DNA of 17,353 nt from an uncultured Clostridia bacterium (GCA_949935895.1 CATLGL010000017.1:1-17353); one strand, 5' to 3'; positions 1 to 8,525 are shown, counted from the stretch's first letter. A program made the numbers and translations. Notes: a model not told the origin generated them from the sequence alone.

Positions 1-546
1 AGCAAATTAAAGAAGCATTATTAGAGGTACGAGTTCCTGGCAGAAGTGAACTTATTGAAAATAAACTTGATTTAACAATTATGATAGACTATGCACATAC
101 ACCAGAAAGCTTAGAAAGCATCTTGCGTGCAGTAAAATCATATACAAAAGGAAGAGTCATTAGTGTATTTGGATGTCGGAGGGGATAGAGATAAAATAAA
201 AAGACCTTTAATGGGAGAGGTTTCTGGTAGGGTAGCAACGAATACGATTATTACAAGTGATAATCCAAGAACAGAAGAGCCAGAAGAAATAATAAAAGAA
301 ATTGAAGATGGTATAAAAAAGACAACAGGTCAATATATATGTATAGTAGATAGAAAAGAAGCAATTAAAGAGGCAATCAAAATGGCTTGTAAAACGGATA
401 TGATTGTGCTTGCTGGTAAAGGACATGAACCATATCAAGAAATTAACCATGAGAAATTACCATTTGATGAAAGAATAATTGTACGAGAAGTAGTAGAAGA
501 ACTAATTCAAAAAGAGAAGGATAAAAGTAAGAAAAAGAAAAAATAA
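1..546 (+). CDS. murE: UDP-N-acetylmuramoyl-tripeptide synthetase MurE, 3' part, read through a +1 shift at CGG 177
   Basis: Cytoplasmic Mur ligase that adds the third stem residue to UDP-MurNAc-L-Ala-D-Glu, using ATP. The 5' end lies outside the window; the first full codon is at base 3, giving 180 residues. Visible motifs, numbered from base 3: VPGR near 12, DYAHTPESL at 29-37, the conserved FGCGGDRDK at 56-64, DNPR at 86-89 and a GKGHE motif in the C-terminal domain. By family knowledge DNPR marks meso-diaminopimelate rather than lysine as substrate. The tail is lysine-rich. The triplet frame stops at 186-188 (TAG) just after CGG 177-179; skipping C177 restores the family motif exactly, with the recoded position being Gly59 in GCGGDRD. 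mraY follows about 45 bases downstream with no terminator, so they are probably co-transcribed. The function is certain; the decoding is inferred. Confidence 0.95.
177..180 (+). other. CGGA recoding site (+1) in murE, read as Gly
   Basis: TGT-CGGA-GGG-GAT. Omitting C177 gives the conserved Mur ligase sequence GCGGDRD. The triplet reading gives Cys-Arg-Arg-Gly-stop. This glycine is highly conserved in MurE. Confidence 0.9.
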
Positions 547-590
547 TTTATTTACAAAAGTAACTTTAGTTCAAATAAAGGGTGAGAAAA

Positions 591-1568
591 GTGAATTTTC
601 AAATAAAAATACTGTTATTATCATTTTTTGTAACAGTAGTATTGGGATTAATGATTGTTCCCATATTAAAAAAATTAAAAGTGGGGCAAATTGAAAGAGA
701 AGATGGACCACAATCACACTTAAATAAGCAAGGAACACCTACTATGGGTGGTGTTATTATAGCAATTGCGATTACCATATTAGTTATTTTTATATTTATT
801 AGTTATACAAAAGATGATATTGAACTTGCTAAAAAATTGATACCACTTGCGATTATGTCCATAGGTTTTGGCTTGATTGGTTTTATTGATGATTTTAAAA
901 AACTTGTATTTAAAAATACAAAAGGATTAAAACCAGCTTATAAAATGATAGGTCTTTTAGCAATTGCGGTAACCTATATTATTTATTTAATTAAAATTAT
1001 TAACTTAGGAACAGATACTTATATCCCTATTTTAAAAGTATATATGTATTTACCAATTTGGATTTATATTCCATTTGCTATTTTTGTAATTCTAGCAACT
1101 ACAAATGCGATTAATCTAACAGATGGTGTAGATGGATTATGTCCGACTATATCAGCGGTTGTGATTACTTGTCTAACTGTTATAGGTGTAATATTCGATA
1201 TAAAAGAAGTTGTTGTATTTGGAACTATTGTAATTGGAATTTGTTTAGGATTTTTATTATTTAATATGCATCCAGCTAAAGTATTTATGGGAGATACAGG
1301 GTCACTATTATTAGGTGGTGTTATTGTTGCTATGGCATTGTATTTAAAAATGCCACTAATACTAATCATTATTGCTTTTATACCAGTATTAGAAACATTA
1401 TCTGTTATTATGCAAGTATTATATTTTAAAAAGACAGGAAACCGCTTTTTCAAAATGGCACCATTACATCATCATTTTGAATTATCTGGTTGGGGAGAAA
1501 ATAAAGTAGTATCTATTTTTAGTATAATTACATTAGTATTGTGTATTATAGGACTAATTTGTGTATAA
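591..1568 (+). CDS. mraY: Phospho-N-acetylmuramoyl-pentapeptide-transferase MraY
   Basis: Integral membrane enzyme that transfers phospho-MurNAc-pentapeptide from UDP to undecaprenyl phosphate, making lipid I. The protein is 325 residues from GTG 591, close to the family's usual length, with about ten hydrophobic segments. Visible motifs: an early TPTMGG, the Mg-binding LTDGVDGL at about 176-183 (Asp178 and Asp181), FMGDTGS with Asp235, and PLHHHFE with His293-295. A GTG at 582 is also in frame, but GTG 591 sits about 8 bases after an AAAGGGTGAG Shine-Dalgarno-like stretch, so 591 is preferred. This gene has no in-frame CGG and is unbroken, which fits the recoding pattern. In many Clostridia murD follows mraY; here ftsW comes next, 107 bases downstream, and nothing else is seen in that gap. 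Confidence 0.96.
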   Translation: MNFQIKILLLSFFVTVVLGLMIVPILKKLKVGQIEREDGPQSHLNKQGTPTMGGVIIAIAITILVIFIFISYTKDDIELAKKLIPLAIMSIGFGLIGFIDDFKKLVFKNTKGLKPAYKMIGLLAIAVTYIIYLIKIINLGTDTYIPILKVYMYLPIWIYIPFAIFVILATTNAINLTDGVDGLCPTISAVVITCLTVIGVIFDIKEVVVFGTIVIGICLGFLLFNMHPAKVFMGDTGSLLLGGVIVAMALYLKMPLILIIIAFIPVLETLSVIMQVLYFKKTGNRFFKMAPLHHHFELSGWGENKVVSIFSIITLVLCIIGLICV

Positions 1569-1675
1569 AAATATTTCAACAAGCATGAGGGTAGTATCAA
1601 TACAAACAAAGGAAAAATTTATGAGTTGAGTATGACAAAAATTGGTTATGATAAGAAGGGGGAGCAAAAAAGCAA

Positions 1676-2824
1676 ATGATACAAACAAAGAAAAGGCAAA
1701 CAAATACTGGAAAAAAACCATTTGACTTTATATTATTTGTTGTTGTGTTAATTCTACTTGCAATAGGAATTGTTATGGTATTGTCTGCAAGCTCACCTTC
1801 TGCACTTGCAGAAAGTGGAAACAGTTATGCTTATGTTTCAAGGCAAGCAATGTTTGCTGTTTTAGGAATTGCAATGATGTTATTTGTTTCTAAAATAGAT
1901 TACCATGAATATACAAAATTTGCAGGAATTGCTTATGTTGCCTCTGTTATTATATTAGCAATTGTACCATTACTAGGCTCTTCTGCAAAAGGAGCAACAA
2001 GATGGTTAGAAATAGGCTCGCTCCGTTTTCAACCATCTGAAATTGTTAAAATTGCTTTAATTGTTTTTTATGCATCATGGCTTACTAAAAACAAAGACAA
2101 ATTAAAGGAATTAAAAACAGGATTTATTACGCCTTTTTTATATTTAATACCAATTGCTATTATTCTTATTTTTTTTCAAGATCATTTAAGTGTTACCATT
2201 ATTATTATAATGACAGTTTCTATTATGATGTTAATGGCAGGATGTAAAATGAAACATTTCCTTACTTTAGGGAGTATTGGTGCAGTAGGAGGAGCAGGAG
2301 CTTTATTTGCAGTTGCAAAATTTACAGAAAAAGGTGCATATCGTATTTCTAGAATTGTAACATTTTTTAATCCATGGAGTGATATACAAGGCGATGGATG
2401 GCAAATTGTTCAAAGTTTATATGCAATAGGTTCTCGGTCGGAATTTTTGGAGCAGGACTTGGAGAAAGTAAACAAAAATATTTGTATTTACCAGAACCAC
2501 ATAACGACTTTATTTTTTCGGTATTAGCAGAAGAATTAGGCTTTATTGGATGTGCAGTTGTTATTATTCTATTTGCTATTTTTATTTGGAGAGGATTACT
2601 AGTTGCTATGAAAGCACCAGATATGTTTGGTAGTCTAGTTGCTGTTGGAATTACTTCTTTGGTAGGACTACAAGCTATTATGAATATTGCCGTTGTAACA
2701 TCTTCTATGCCAAGTACAGGAATTACACTACCGTTTTTTAGTTATGGGGGAACATCACTTGCTATTTTACTAGGAGCTGTTCGGTATATTATTGAATATA
2801 TCAAGGTCATGTAAAAAAGTCTAG
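1676..2824 (+). CDS. ftsW: SEDS peptidoglycan polymerase FtsW/SpoVE, read through three +1 CGG sites
   Basis: Polytopic membrane glycosyltransferase of the SEDS family that polymerises lipid II at the septum (FtsW) or in the spore cortex (SpoVE); the sequence alone does not separate the two. With C2435, C2439 and C2782 skipped the protein is 381 residues, normal for the family. Motifs: KGATRWLEIG, FQPSEIVK, the IFFQDHLSV variant of the usual Q-P-D-L-G loop, DGWQIVQSLYAIGSGGIFGAGLG, and PEPHNDFIF, whose Asp277 is the family's invariant aspartate. The end reads GILLNISR, the classic SEDS C terminus, but only if CGG 2782 is also shifted; the triplet reading would run on to TAA at 2812-2814 with a non-family tail. 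The shifted stop is TAG 2822-2824, which overlaps the murG Shine-Dalgarno. ATG 1676 follows a purine-rich GAAGGGGGAG. Confidence 0.95.
2435..2442 (+). other. Back-to-back CGGT-CGGA recoding sites in ftsW, read as Gly-Gly
   Basis: TCT-CGGT-CGGA-ATT. Skipping both C2435 and C2439 gives GSGGIFGAGLG, the conserved SEDS loop. Skipping only one leaves the frame wrong. The second CGG comes into frame only after the first shift has happened. Confidence 0.92.
2782..2785 (+). other. CGGT recoding site near the 3' end of ftsW, read as Gly
   Basis: GTT-CGGT-ATA-TTA. Skipping C2782 yields Val-GILLNISR, matching the conserved SEDS C terminus. The triplet frame stays open for nine more sense codons (VRYIIEYIKVM), so this site is visible only by comparison with the protein family. 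Confidence 0.88.
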
Positions 2825-2833
2825 GAGGAAAAA

Positions 2834-3938
2834 ATGAGAGTTATTATAGCAGCAGCAGGAACAGGAGGACACATTAATCCTGGAATTGCAATTGCCAATA
2901 AAATAAAAAAAGAAAATCCAACATCTGAAATTATGTTTATAGGAACTAGTAGAGGATTAGAAAATGATTTGGTACCAAGAGCAGGTTTTTTACTAAAAAC
3001 AATACATGCATATGGATTGAGTAAAGCTATTAGTTTCAAAAGTTTAAAAAATAATTTAAAAACGTTACAGGGGATTCGGAGAGGCAAAAAAAATAATAAG
3101 GGAATTTAAACCAGATATTGTAATTGGAACAGGTGGTTATATTTGTGGAGCTAGTATTCTTGCTGCAAAAAGGTATAAAATACCAACACTATTACATGAA
3201 AGTAATGCTTTTCCTGGAAAAGCAGTAAAAATGTTAGCAAAAAAGGTAGATACTATTTTAGTTGGATTTGAAGAGGCAAAAAAAGAATTACCAAATGCAA
3301 AGCGTGTTATTTTAACAGGAACACCAACGAAGATTAAAAATTTAGAATTAGATATATCACAAAAGGAGGATATACTTAGGAACTTAGGATTAAAGAAAAA
3401 TAAGCCAGTGGTATTGGTTTTTGGAGGAAGTCAAGGAGCAAAAGCTATCAATGATGTTATTACCGATATCATAAATCAAAATTTAAATAAGACATATCAA
3501 ATTATATGGGCTCCAGGTCCATTACAGTTTGATTTAGTAAAACAAAGAATTAAAAATTTATCTAAACAAGAAAATGTAAAGATAGTACCTTACATTTATA
3601 ATATGGAAGAGGTATTAAATAGTGTAGATTTAGTTATTTCAAGAAGTGGGGCCATGACCATTACAGAAATCTCCACTGTTGGAAAGCCTGCAATATTTGT
3701 ACCATTACCAAATGTTAGTAACAACCATCAAGAGTATAACGCAAAGGTCTTACAAAAAGTAGGAGCTGCTACTATTATTTTAAATAAAGACTTAACTTCT
3801 GAAGTACTTAGCAAAGCAATACAAAAGATTATTCAAAACGATAATCAAATGAAACAAATGGGAGAAAATGCAAAAAAAATAACAATAAAAAATGTAGAGG
3901 ATAAAATTTATAAAGAAATTGTAAGGCTTTTAAATTAA
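2834..3938 (+). CDS. murG: UDP-GlcNAc:lipid I N-acetylglucosaminyltransferase MurG, read through a +1 CGG site
   Basis: Membrane-associated GT28 glycosyltransferase that adds GlcNAc to lipid I to give lipid II, the substrate of the FtsW encoded just upstream. With C3077 skipped the product is 367 residues, normal for MurG. Motifs: the N-terminal glycine-rich loop GTGGHINPG (9-17), VIGTGGY ending at Tyr102, HESNAFPG from His121, FGGSQGA (196-202), and the UDP-GlcNAc-binding region SRSGAMTITE (269-278). ATG 2834 follows AGGAGG, which overlaps the ftsW stop, so translation is likely coupled. The triplet frame would end at TAA 3107-3109, in the middle of the first domain; the shifted frame continues EAKKIIREFKPD without a gap. 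The recoded residue 82 is in a variable region, so Gly is not independently proven there. This is the last gene of the cluster. Confidence 0.95.
3077..3080 (+). other. CGGA recoding site in murG
   Basis: ATT-CGGA-GAG-GCA. Skipping C3077 joins LQGI to EAKKIIREFKPD in one frame. The position varies among MurG proteins, so its identity as Gly is inferred from the other sites. Confidence 0.85.
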
Positions 3939-3970
3939 TATAAATAGATGATATTATTTCTATTTATATT
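3937..3970 (+). terminator. AT-rich 12-bp hairpin directly after murG
   Basis: AATATAAATAGA at 3937-3948 is perfectly complementary to TCTATTTATATT at 3959-3970, with a 10-base loop. No clear T run follows, so it may protect the mRNA 3' end rather than terminate transcription. Confidence 0.5.
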
Positions 3971-4023
3971 ATATTTCATTAAGATTTCAGAGATATATTA
4001 TTTTTATAACAATGATAAAAAAC

Positions 4024-4055
4024 AAGACATTTTTTAAAAGAAGATGTCTTTTTTT
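4024..4055 (+). terminator. Rho-independent terminator of the mur cluster
   Basis: AAGACAT (4024-4030) pairs with ATGTCTT (4044-4050), followed directly by a run of T to 4055. A CGG at 4059-4061 just beyond it is noncoding. Confidence 0.75.
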
Positions 4056-4099
4056 GAACGGAATTGTAAAATATTGTAAAATCACGCGTACGAAAAAGC

Positions 4100-4128
4100 T
4101 TGCCTAACCGTATAAAATGGGGTATAGT
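4100..4128 (+). promoter_or_regulatory. Sigma-A type promoter for the 106-residue hypothetical gene
   Basis: TTGCCT (4100-4105), a 17-base spacer, then TATAGT (4123-4128). The start codon is 25 bases further on. Confidence 0.6.
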
Positions 4129-4152
4129 AAGTGGCTGAGGGGAGGAAAACAT

Positions 4153-4473
4153 ATGAAAACTTTTTATGGAGGAACATATATCGGAAAGGAGATATTAGCA
4201 CAGAATCATATTTATTATCCGATTCGATTAGAATACTATAAAATAGAAAAGCAAGAAAATCTTGGCGTATTTTATGGTATTGAAGTAGTAAAAACAGAAT
4301 ACAAAACAGAGAAGCCAGAAGTAGAAAAAGATGTAGTAGAACATGTAACAATGGAGGAATCAGAAATCGTAGAATTATTAGAAAAGTTTAAACAAGGTAC
4401 AGTTATGCCAGGTTTGTTAAAAGAAACATTAGAAGGACAATGTAAAAATAACGAATTAGTTTTAGACTGTTAA
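4153..4473 (+). CDS. Hypothetical protein, 106 residues (layout like DUF6514)
   Basis: Small, acidic, apparently cytoplasmic protein with no signal peptide, membrane helix or catalytic motif that I can see. The order of elements is an N-terminal aromatic stretch (MKTFYGGTYIGKEI), then a Tyr-rich strand region with YGIEV, a charged linker (KTEKPEVEKD), and a C-terminal helix that ends MPGLLKETLEG. This layout resembles the clostridial DUF6514 family of unknown function, but I hold that loosely. The start is ATG 4153, placed after GGGGAGGAAAACAT; an in-frame ATG at 4117 lies upstream of the probable transcription start and has no ribosome binding site. It has its own promoter and sits between the mur terminator and topA. 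No in-frame CGG is present and the frame is intact. Confidence 0.75.
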   Translation: MKTFYGGTYIGKEILAQNHIYYPIRLEYYKIEKQENLGVFYGIEVVKTEYKTEKPEVEKDVVEHVTMEESEIVELLEKFKQGTVMPGLLKETLEGQCKNNELVLDC

Positions 4474-4550
4474 GCTTTGTATATGATAAGTCTTAATAAA
4501 TTACAGTTTAGACTATAAAATGTACGAAATTCAAGAAAGATTTATAAAAA

Positions 4551-4660
4551 TCCTCCTTTAACAAGGGAGGTGTCAGCCTAAAGGGGGAGATAGGTACTTA
4601 AAAAGATATAAAAGAACACTTGCCTATTAACAAAAGCCCCCTTATGAAAAAGGCTTTTAT
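4551..4660 (+). other. Structured intergenic stretch between the hypothetical gene and topA
   Basis: Several stems can be drawn. CCTCC (4552-4556) pairs with GGAGG (4566-4570). AAGGGGG (4581-4587) pairs with CCCCCTT (4637-4643) and encloses ATAGGTA (4590-4596) paired with TGCCTAT (4621-4627). An alternative hairpin, AAAAGCC (4632-4638) with GGCTTTT (4652-4658), shares bases with the large stem. It lies upstream of the topA promoter, so it is either the 3' region of the preceding transcript, a small RNA, or a relic of the CCTCC...GGAGGTGTCAGC palindromic repeats found between genes in some Clostridia. I do not recognise a known riboswitch. Confidence 0.4.
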
Positions 4661-4661
4661 G
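4632..4661 (+). terminator. Possible terminator hairpin after the hypothetical gene
   Basis: AAAAGCC (4632-4638) and GGCTTTT (4652-4658) form a 7-bp stem with a 13-base loop. It ends in four T rather than a long run, and it competes with the AAGGGGG/CCCCCTT stem. Confidence 0.45.
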
Positions 4662-4734
4662 TTAAAGTTTGTAACCTTCTTAGAGAAGGATTCTAAACAT
4701 TAACTTATTTTAAGAAGTTTTTTTATAAAATCTA

Positions 4735-4763
4735 TTGCAAAATGAAACAATATGGACTATGAT
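4735..4763 (+). promoter_or_regulatory. Sigma-A type promoter of topA
   Basis: TTGCAA (4735-4740), a 17-base spacer, then TATGAT (4758-4763), 33 bases before the topA start. The leader would be short and contains AAGGAGG. Confidence 0.6.
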
Positions 4764-4796
4764 AATGAAATAATCATTACCAAAAAGGAGGAAACA

Positions 4797-6889
4797 ATGG
4801 CCGACAAACTAATCATTGTGGAATCACCTGCAAAAGCAAATACCATTAAAAAATTTTTGGGAGGAAATACAAAAGTAATTGCTTCTATGGGGCACATTAG
4901 GGACTTACCAAAATCAAAAATGGGAATTGATATTGAACATGACTTTGAGCCAGAATATATTAATATTCGTGGAAAAGGTGATTTAATTAAATCATTAAAA
5001 AAAGAAGCAGCAACTGCTAAGAAAGTATATCTTGCAACTGACCCTGACCGTGAGGGAGAAGCAATTGCATGGCATTTAGCACATATTTTGGGGATTGATG
5101 AAAATGATGATGTACGTGTTACCTTTAACGAAATTACAAAAGGGGCTGTAAAAGAAGCAATTCAGAAGCCAAGAAAAATTGACAAGCATTTAACAAATGC
5201 ACAACAAGCAAGAAGAGTACTAGATAGAATTGTAGGTTATAAAATTAGTCCAGTATTATGGAAAAAGGTAAGACGTGGATTATCAGCAGGTAGAGTACAA
5301 TCTGTTGCTGTAAAATTAATTGTAGATAGAGAAGAAGAAATTGAAAAATTTATTCCAGAAGAATATTGGAACATCTATGCATATTTATTAGAAGAAACAT
5401 CTAAAAAGACATTTGAAGCAAAATTTTATGGAAAAGATAATAAAAAGCAGGAACTTCATAAACAAGAAGAAGTAGAAGAAGTTTTAAAACAAATTCAAAA
5501 TGCAAAATATATAATACAAGAAGTGAAAAAAGGGGAAAAAAAGCGTACACCAGCACCTCCTTTTACAACAAGTACCATGCAACAAGAGGCTTCTAGAAAG
5601 CTTGGTTTTACTCTTAAAAAGACAATGAGTGTTGCACAAGGTTTATATGAAGGAGTAAAAATACCAGATAAAGGAGCAGTTGGGTTAATTACTTATATGA
5701 GAACGGATTCTACTAGAATTTCAGAGGTAGCAAGAGATGCTGCTAAAATCCATATCTTAAAAACGTATGGGGAAGAATATTATAATAACCGATATTATAA
5801 AACAGGAAAAGATGCTCAAGATGCACATGAGGCCATTCGACCAACTTATATAGAAATAACACCAGATGAAATAAAAGATTCTTTAACAAATGATCAGTAT
5901 AAATTATATAAGCTAATTTATAACAGATTTATTGCAAGTCAAATGTCAAATGCTATTTTTGATACCATGAATGTAACAATTGATGCTTCTCGGTTATACT
6001 TTTAAAGCAAATCGGTCAAAACTTAAAATTTAAAGGATTTATGATATTATATGTAGAAGGACAGGATGATAAAGAAGAGGAGTTAAATGCAAATTTACCA
6101 AGTTTAGTACAAGAACAAGAAGTGAAAAAACAAAAATTAGACGCAAAACAAAGTTTTACACAACCACCACCAAGATACACAGAAGCAAGTTTAGTAAAAG
6201 CATTAGAAGAAAAAGGAATTGGAAGACCAAGTACTTATTCACCAACAATTACTACTATTTTAGAAAGAAGATATATTGAAAAGATACAAAAACAATTATC
6301 ACCAACAGAGTTAGGAAGGATTGTTAATAATTTACTAATTGAGAACTTTAGTGATATTATCAATGTAGAATTTACAGCAAAAATGGAAAATGAGTTTGAC
6401 CAAATAGCAGAAGGAAATGAAAATTGGAAACATACAATTCGTACCTTCTATACACCATTTGAAAAAGTGGTAGAAAAAGTAGAAAAAGAACTAGAACATG
6501 TGGAATTAGTAGAAGAAGTATCAGATGTGCCATGTGAAAAATGTGGTAAAATGATGGTAATTAAATATGGAAAATATGGTAAATTCTTAGCATGTCCAGG
6601 TTACCCAGAATGTAAAAATGCAAAACCATTGGTAGAAACAATAGAAGTACCTTGTCCAAAATGTGGTGCAAAAGTACAAATACGAAAAACTAAGAAAAAA
6701 AGAAATTACTATATTTGTGAAAACAACCCAAAATCTTGTGATTATATCTCATGGAACAAACCAAAGCCAGGAGAAAAATGGGAAGAACCAGAAGAAAAAC
6801 CAGAACTAGAAGAGACAAAAAAGAAAACAAAGACCAAAAGAAAAACAACAGCTAAGAAAAAAACGTCAGTAAAAGGAAGGAAAAAATAA
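4797..6889 (+). CDS. topA: DNA topoisomerase I, read through two +1 CGG sites
   Basis: Type IA topoisomerase that relaxes negative supercoils by cutting one strand. With C5991 and C6013 skipped it has 696 residues, normal for the Firmicutes enzyme. Domains: TOPRIM with LIIVESPAKA near the N terminus and the Mg-binding DPDRE at 82-86; the catalytic Tyr300 in LITYMRTDSTR; the cleavage/strand-passage domain with GIGRPSTY; then two C4 zinc-ribbon repeats (CEKCG...CPGYPEC and CPKCG...CENNPKSC) and a lysine-rich tail. ATG 4797 follows AAGGAGG; the upstream in-frame ATG 4752 lies inside the promoter and is rejected. The triplet frame ends at TAA 6003-6005. The two shifts give ASGYTFKANGQNLKFKGF, which is how this part of TopA reads in related proteins. 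The gene has its own promoter and terminator. Confidence 0.97.
5991..5994 (+). other. CGGT recoding site 1 in topA, read as Gly399
   Basis: TCT-CGGT-TAT. Skipping C5991 gives Ala-Ser-Gly-Tyr-Thr-Phe, the expected TopA strand. The triplet reading reaches a stop four codons later, after Leu-Tyr-Phe. Confidence 0.9.
6013..6016 (+). other. CGGT recoding site 2 in topA, read as Gly406
   Basis: AAT-CGGT-CAA. Skipping C6013 gives Lys-Ala-Asn-Gly, a turn that is conserved in TopA (ANG). This CGG is in frame only after the first shift at 5991. Confidence 0.9.
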
Positions 6890-6893
6890 CTCT

Positions 6894-6935
6894 AAAAGAA
6901 TAGAAGTAGTTTAAAAAATCTACTTCTATTCTTTT
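6894..6935 (+). terminator. Strong 16-bp terminator hairpin after topA
   Basis: AAAAGAATAGAAGTAG (6894-6909) is perfectly complementary to CTACTTCTATTCTTTT (6920-6935) with a 10-base loop. The 3' arm supplies the T run. Confidence 0.75.
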
Positions 6936-7091
6936 GGACTTTATTGTATTATTATAGTCTAACTTTAAGTTACAAAGATGGTCTCTTTATTTGAGATGGA
7001 TAGCAAGATAAGAAGGTCTTACAATACATATTTGTACAGATAGTTTGAAAAGTAAATTAAACATAAAATTATTCTAAAACGTAAAAAAACA
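6936..7091. other. Noncoding stretch between topA and the pilin-like gene
   Basis: No open reading frame, RNA gene or strong repeat was seen here. The gap runs to 7240, and its second half (7092-7240) holds the promoter and a long AT-rich leader of the pilin-like gene. Confidence 0.5.
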
Positions 7092-7121
7092 TTGACAAAG
7101 TAATATAAGTAAAGATAAAAT
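7092..7121 (+). promoter_or_regulatory. Promoter of the pilin-like gene
   Basis: A consensus TTGACA (7092-7097), an 18-base spacer, then TAAAAT (7116-7121). The leader to ATG 7241 would be a little over 110 bases and is almost entirely A and T. Confidence 0.6.
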
Positions 7122-7240
7122 AATACCATAAAATAAGATATATATAATTATAGGGATAAGATAAGAAAAAATATTACATAATATAAAAAAGACATCTTAT
7201 TATATCATAATACACAACAAAAATATGGAGGGAAATACGA

Positions 7241-8406
7241 ATGAAAAAAATAAAAGAAAACAGAGCGATAACGTTAATAGCATTAGTAATAACGATTATT
7301 GTACTTTTAATATTAGCTGGAATTACACTAAATTTAGTGTTAGGAGAAAGAGGCATCTTTAAAATGGCACAAGAAGCAGGAAGAAACTATACCAATGCTG
7401 AAAAATATGAAGACAATATGATAGATAAAATTTCAACTGAAGCAGAAGATAATCTTAATATAGCAATGCGGAAAATTACCAGAAAATGCATTAGCAAGGA
7501 AAGTGCAAATAGGAGATTATGTAGCATATAATCCAACAAAAGGAGTAACAGATGCCAGTAAATTAAGCTATACATCACCAGTAGGAAGCGGACCATCCCA
7601 TGGAAATGGACATTCAAAACAAACCTTTAGTGCCAATAATACGATAGAGTGGAGAGTATTAAGTAAAAATGAGACAACAGGAGAAGTAGTATTAATTAGT
7701 GCAGAACCAATAGATCCCAATGATAGAGTAGGGTTTATAATGCAAGGGGCAATAGGATATTTATATGGAGAGCAGGAGTTAAATGAAATCTGCAAAATTT
7801 ATGGATATGGCGAAGGAGCAAATACCACAAAAACGTTTACTTATGAAACAGGAGATGTAGTAGAGGGAATAGATAAAGGAGTAATTACAGGAAGTGGTGC
7901 AAGAAGTATTACTGCAGAGGATGTGAATGGAATAATAGGATATGATCCAACAACATTTTCAGATAATGATGTAGGTACTACTTATCATTATGGAAATTCG
8001 TATAGTCATAATATCTATCATCCAACCAAAACAACACAAGGACGGAGTATCTGCAACAGCAAAAGTAAGAAGCGATGTTTGGACAGCATATTTATGTATA
8101 GCTTCAGAATACTTAAAAGATACTACAAGTAAGATTTATCAGATACTATTTAGAAATAAAGTAAATGAAAGCTATGCGGATTATTGGATGGCAAGTCGTA
8201 CTGTTAGTTCATATTTAAACCGTCAAGGATTTGATATATGCAATGTAAGAGAAGGAGCTATTCGTGATTACTATTTATGTGGAGGTTATTCTGATGGTTT
8301 GCAACAACATGCTCGTAGTAGCCGTATTCGACCAATTGTCTATTTAAAAAATAATAGTAAAACAAGTGGACAAAATGAAAATGGAGCATGGGTAATAAGT
8401 GAGTAA
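7241..8406 (+). CDS. Pilin-like surface protein with DUF6273-like C terminus, read through two +1 CGG sites
   Basis: Probable cell-surface protein. Residues 1-8 are a short basic leader, followed by RAITLIALVITIIVLLILAG, a type IV pilin-like N-terminal helix; the residue before the likely cleavage is Ala rather than the usual Gly, and Glu5 is absent. The helix continues into GERGIFKMAQEAGRNY, typical of a large pilin-like family in uncultured gut Clostridia. The C terminus has DYWMASR, a variable Tyr- and Gly-rich stretch, RIRPIVYLK and a final GAWVIS, the DUF6273-like pattern often joined to such helices. Skipping C7469 and C8043 gives 387 residues in one chain; otherwise three fragments result. 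ATG 7241 follows ATGGAGGGAAATACGA. It has its own promoter and terminator, so it is monocistronic. The ligand and role are unknown. Confidence 0.82.
7469..7472 (+). other. CGGA recoding site 1 in the pilin-like gene
   Basis: ATG-CGGA-AAA. Skipping C7469 continues Ala-Met-Gly-Lys-Leu-Pro into the frame that carries the rest of the protein. No conserved alignment anchors this residue. Confidence 0.8.
8043..8046 (+). other. CGGA recoding site 2 in the pilin-like gene
   Basis: CAA-GGA-CGGA-GTA. Skipping C8043 joins the middle part to VSATAKVRSDVW and the DUF6273-like end. The triplet frame stops at 8130-8132. Confidence 0.82.
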
Positions 8407-8490
8407 AAATGGTAAGTGAATTGTAAGGATTTTATCATATGAAAGTTTAGAATAATGTTAAAAAACTTATTAAATCATAATATTATTAGA

Positions 8491-8525
8491 AAGATAGTAA
8501 TTCATGAATAAATTACTATCTTTTT
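8491..8525 (+). terminator. Rho-independent terminator of the pilin-like gene
   Basis: AAGATAGTAATT (8491-8502) pairs with AATTACTATCTT (8511-8522), a perfect 12-bp stem with an 8-base loop, running into T to 8525. Confidence 0.8.

Noticed and set aside
4059..4061. CGG in the region after the mur terminator as a further recoding site.
   Set aside because: It is noncoding, so it says nothing about decoding.
4117..4152. Upstream start for the 106-residue hypothetical gene.
   Set aside because: ATG 4117 overlaps the probable -10 region and has no ribosome binding site; ATG 4153 has a good one.
7990..8406. A separate 138-residue gene.
   Set aside because: It has no ribosome binding site and is the C-terminal part of the pilin-like protein reached by the shift at 8043.
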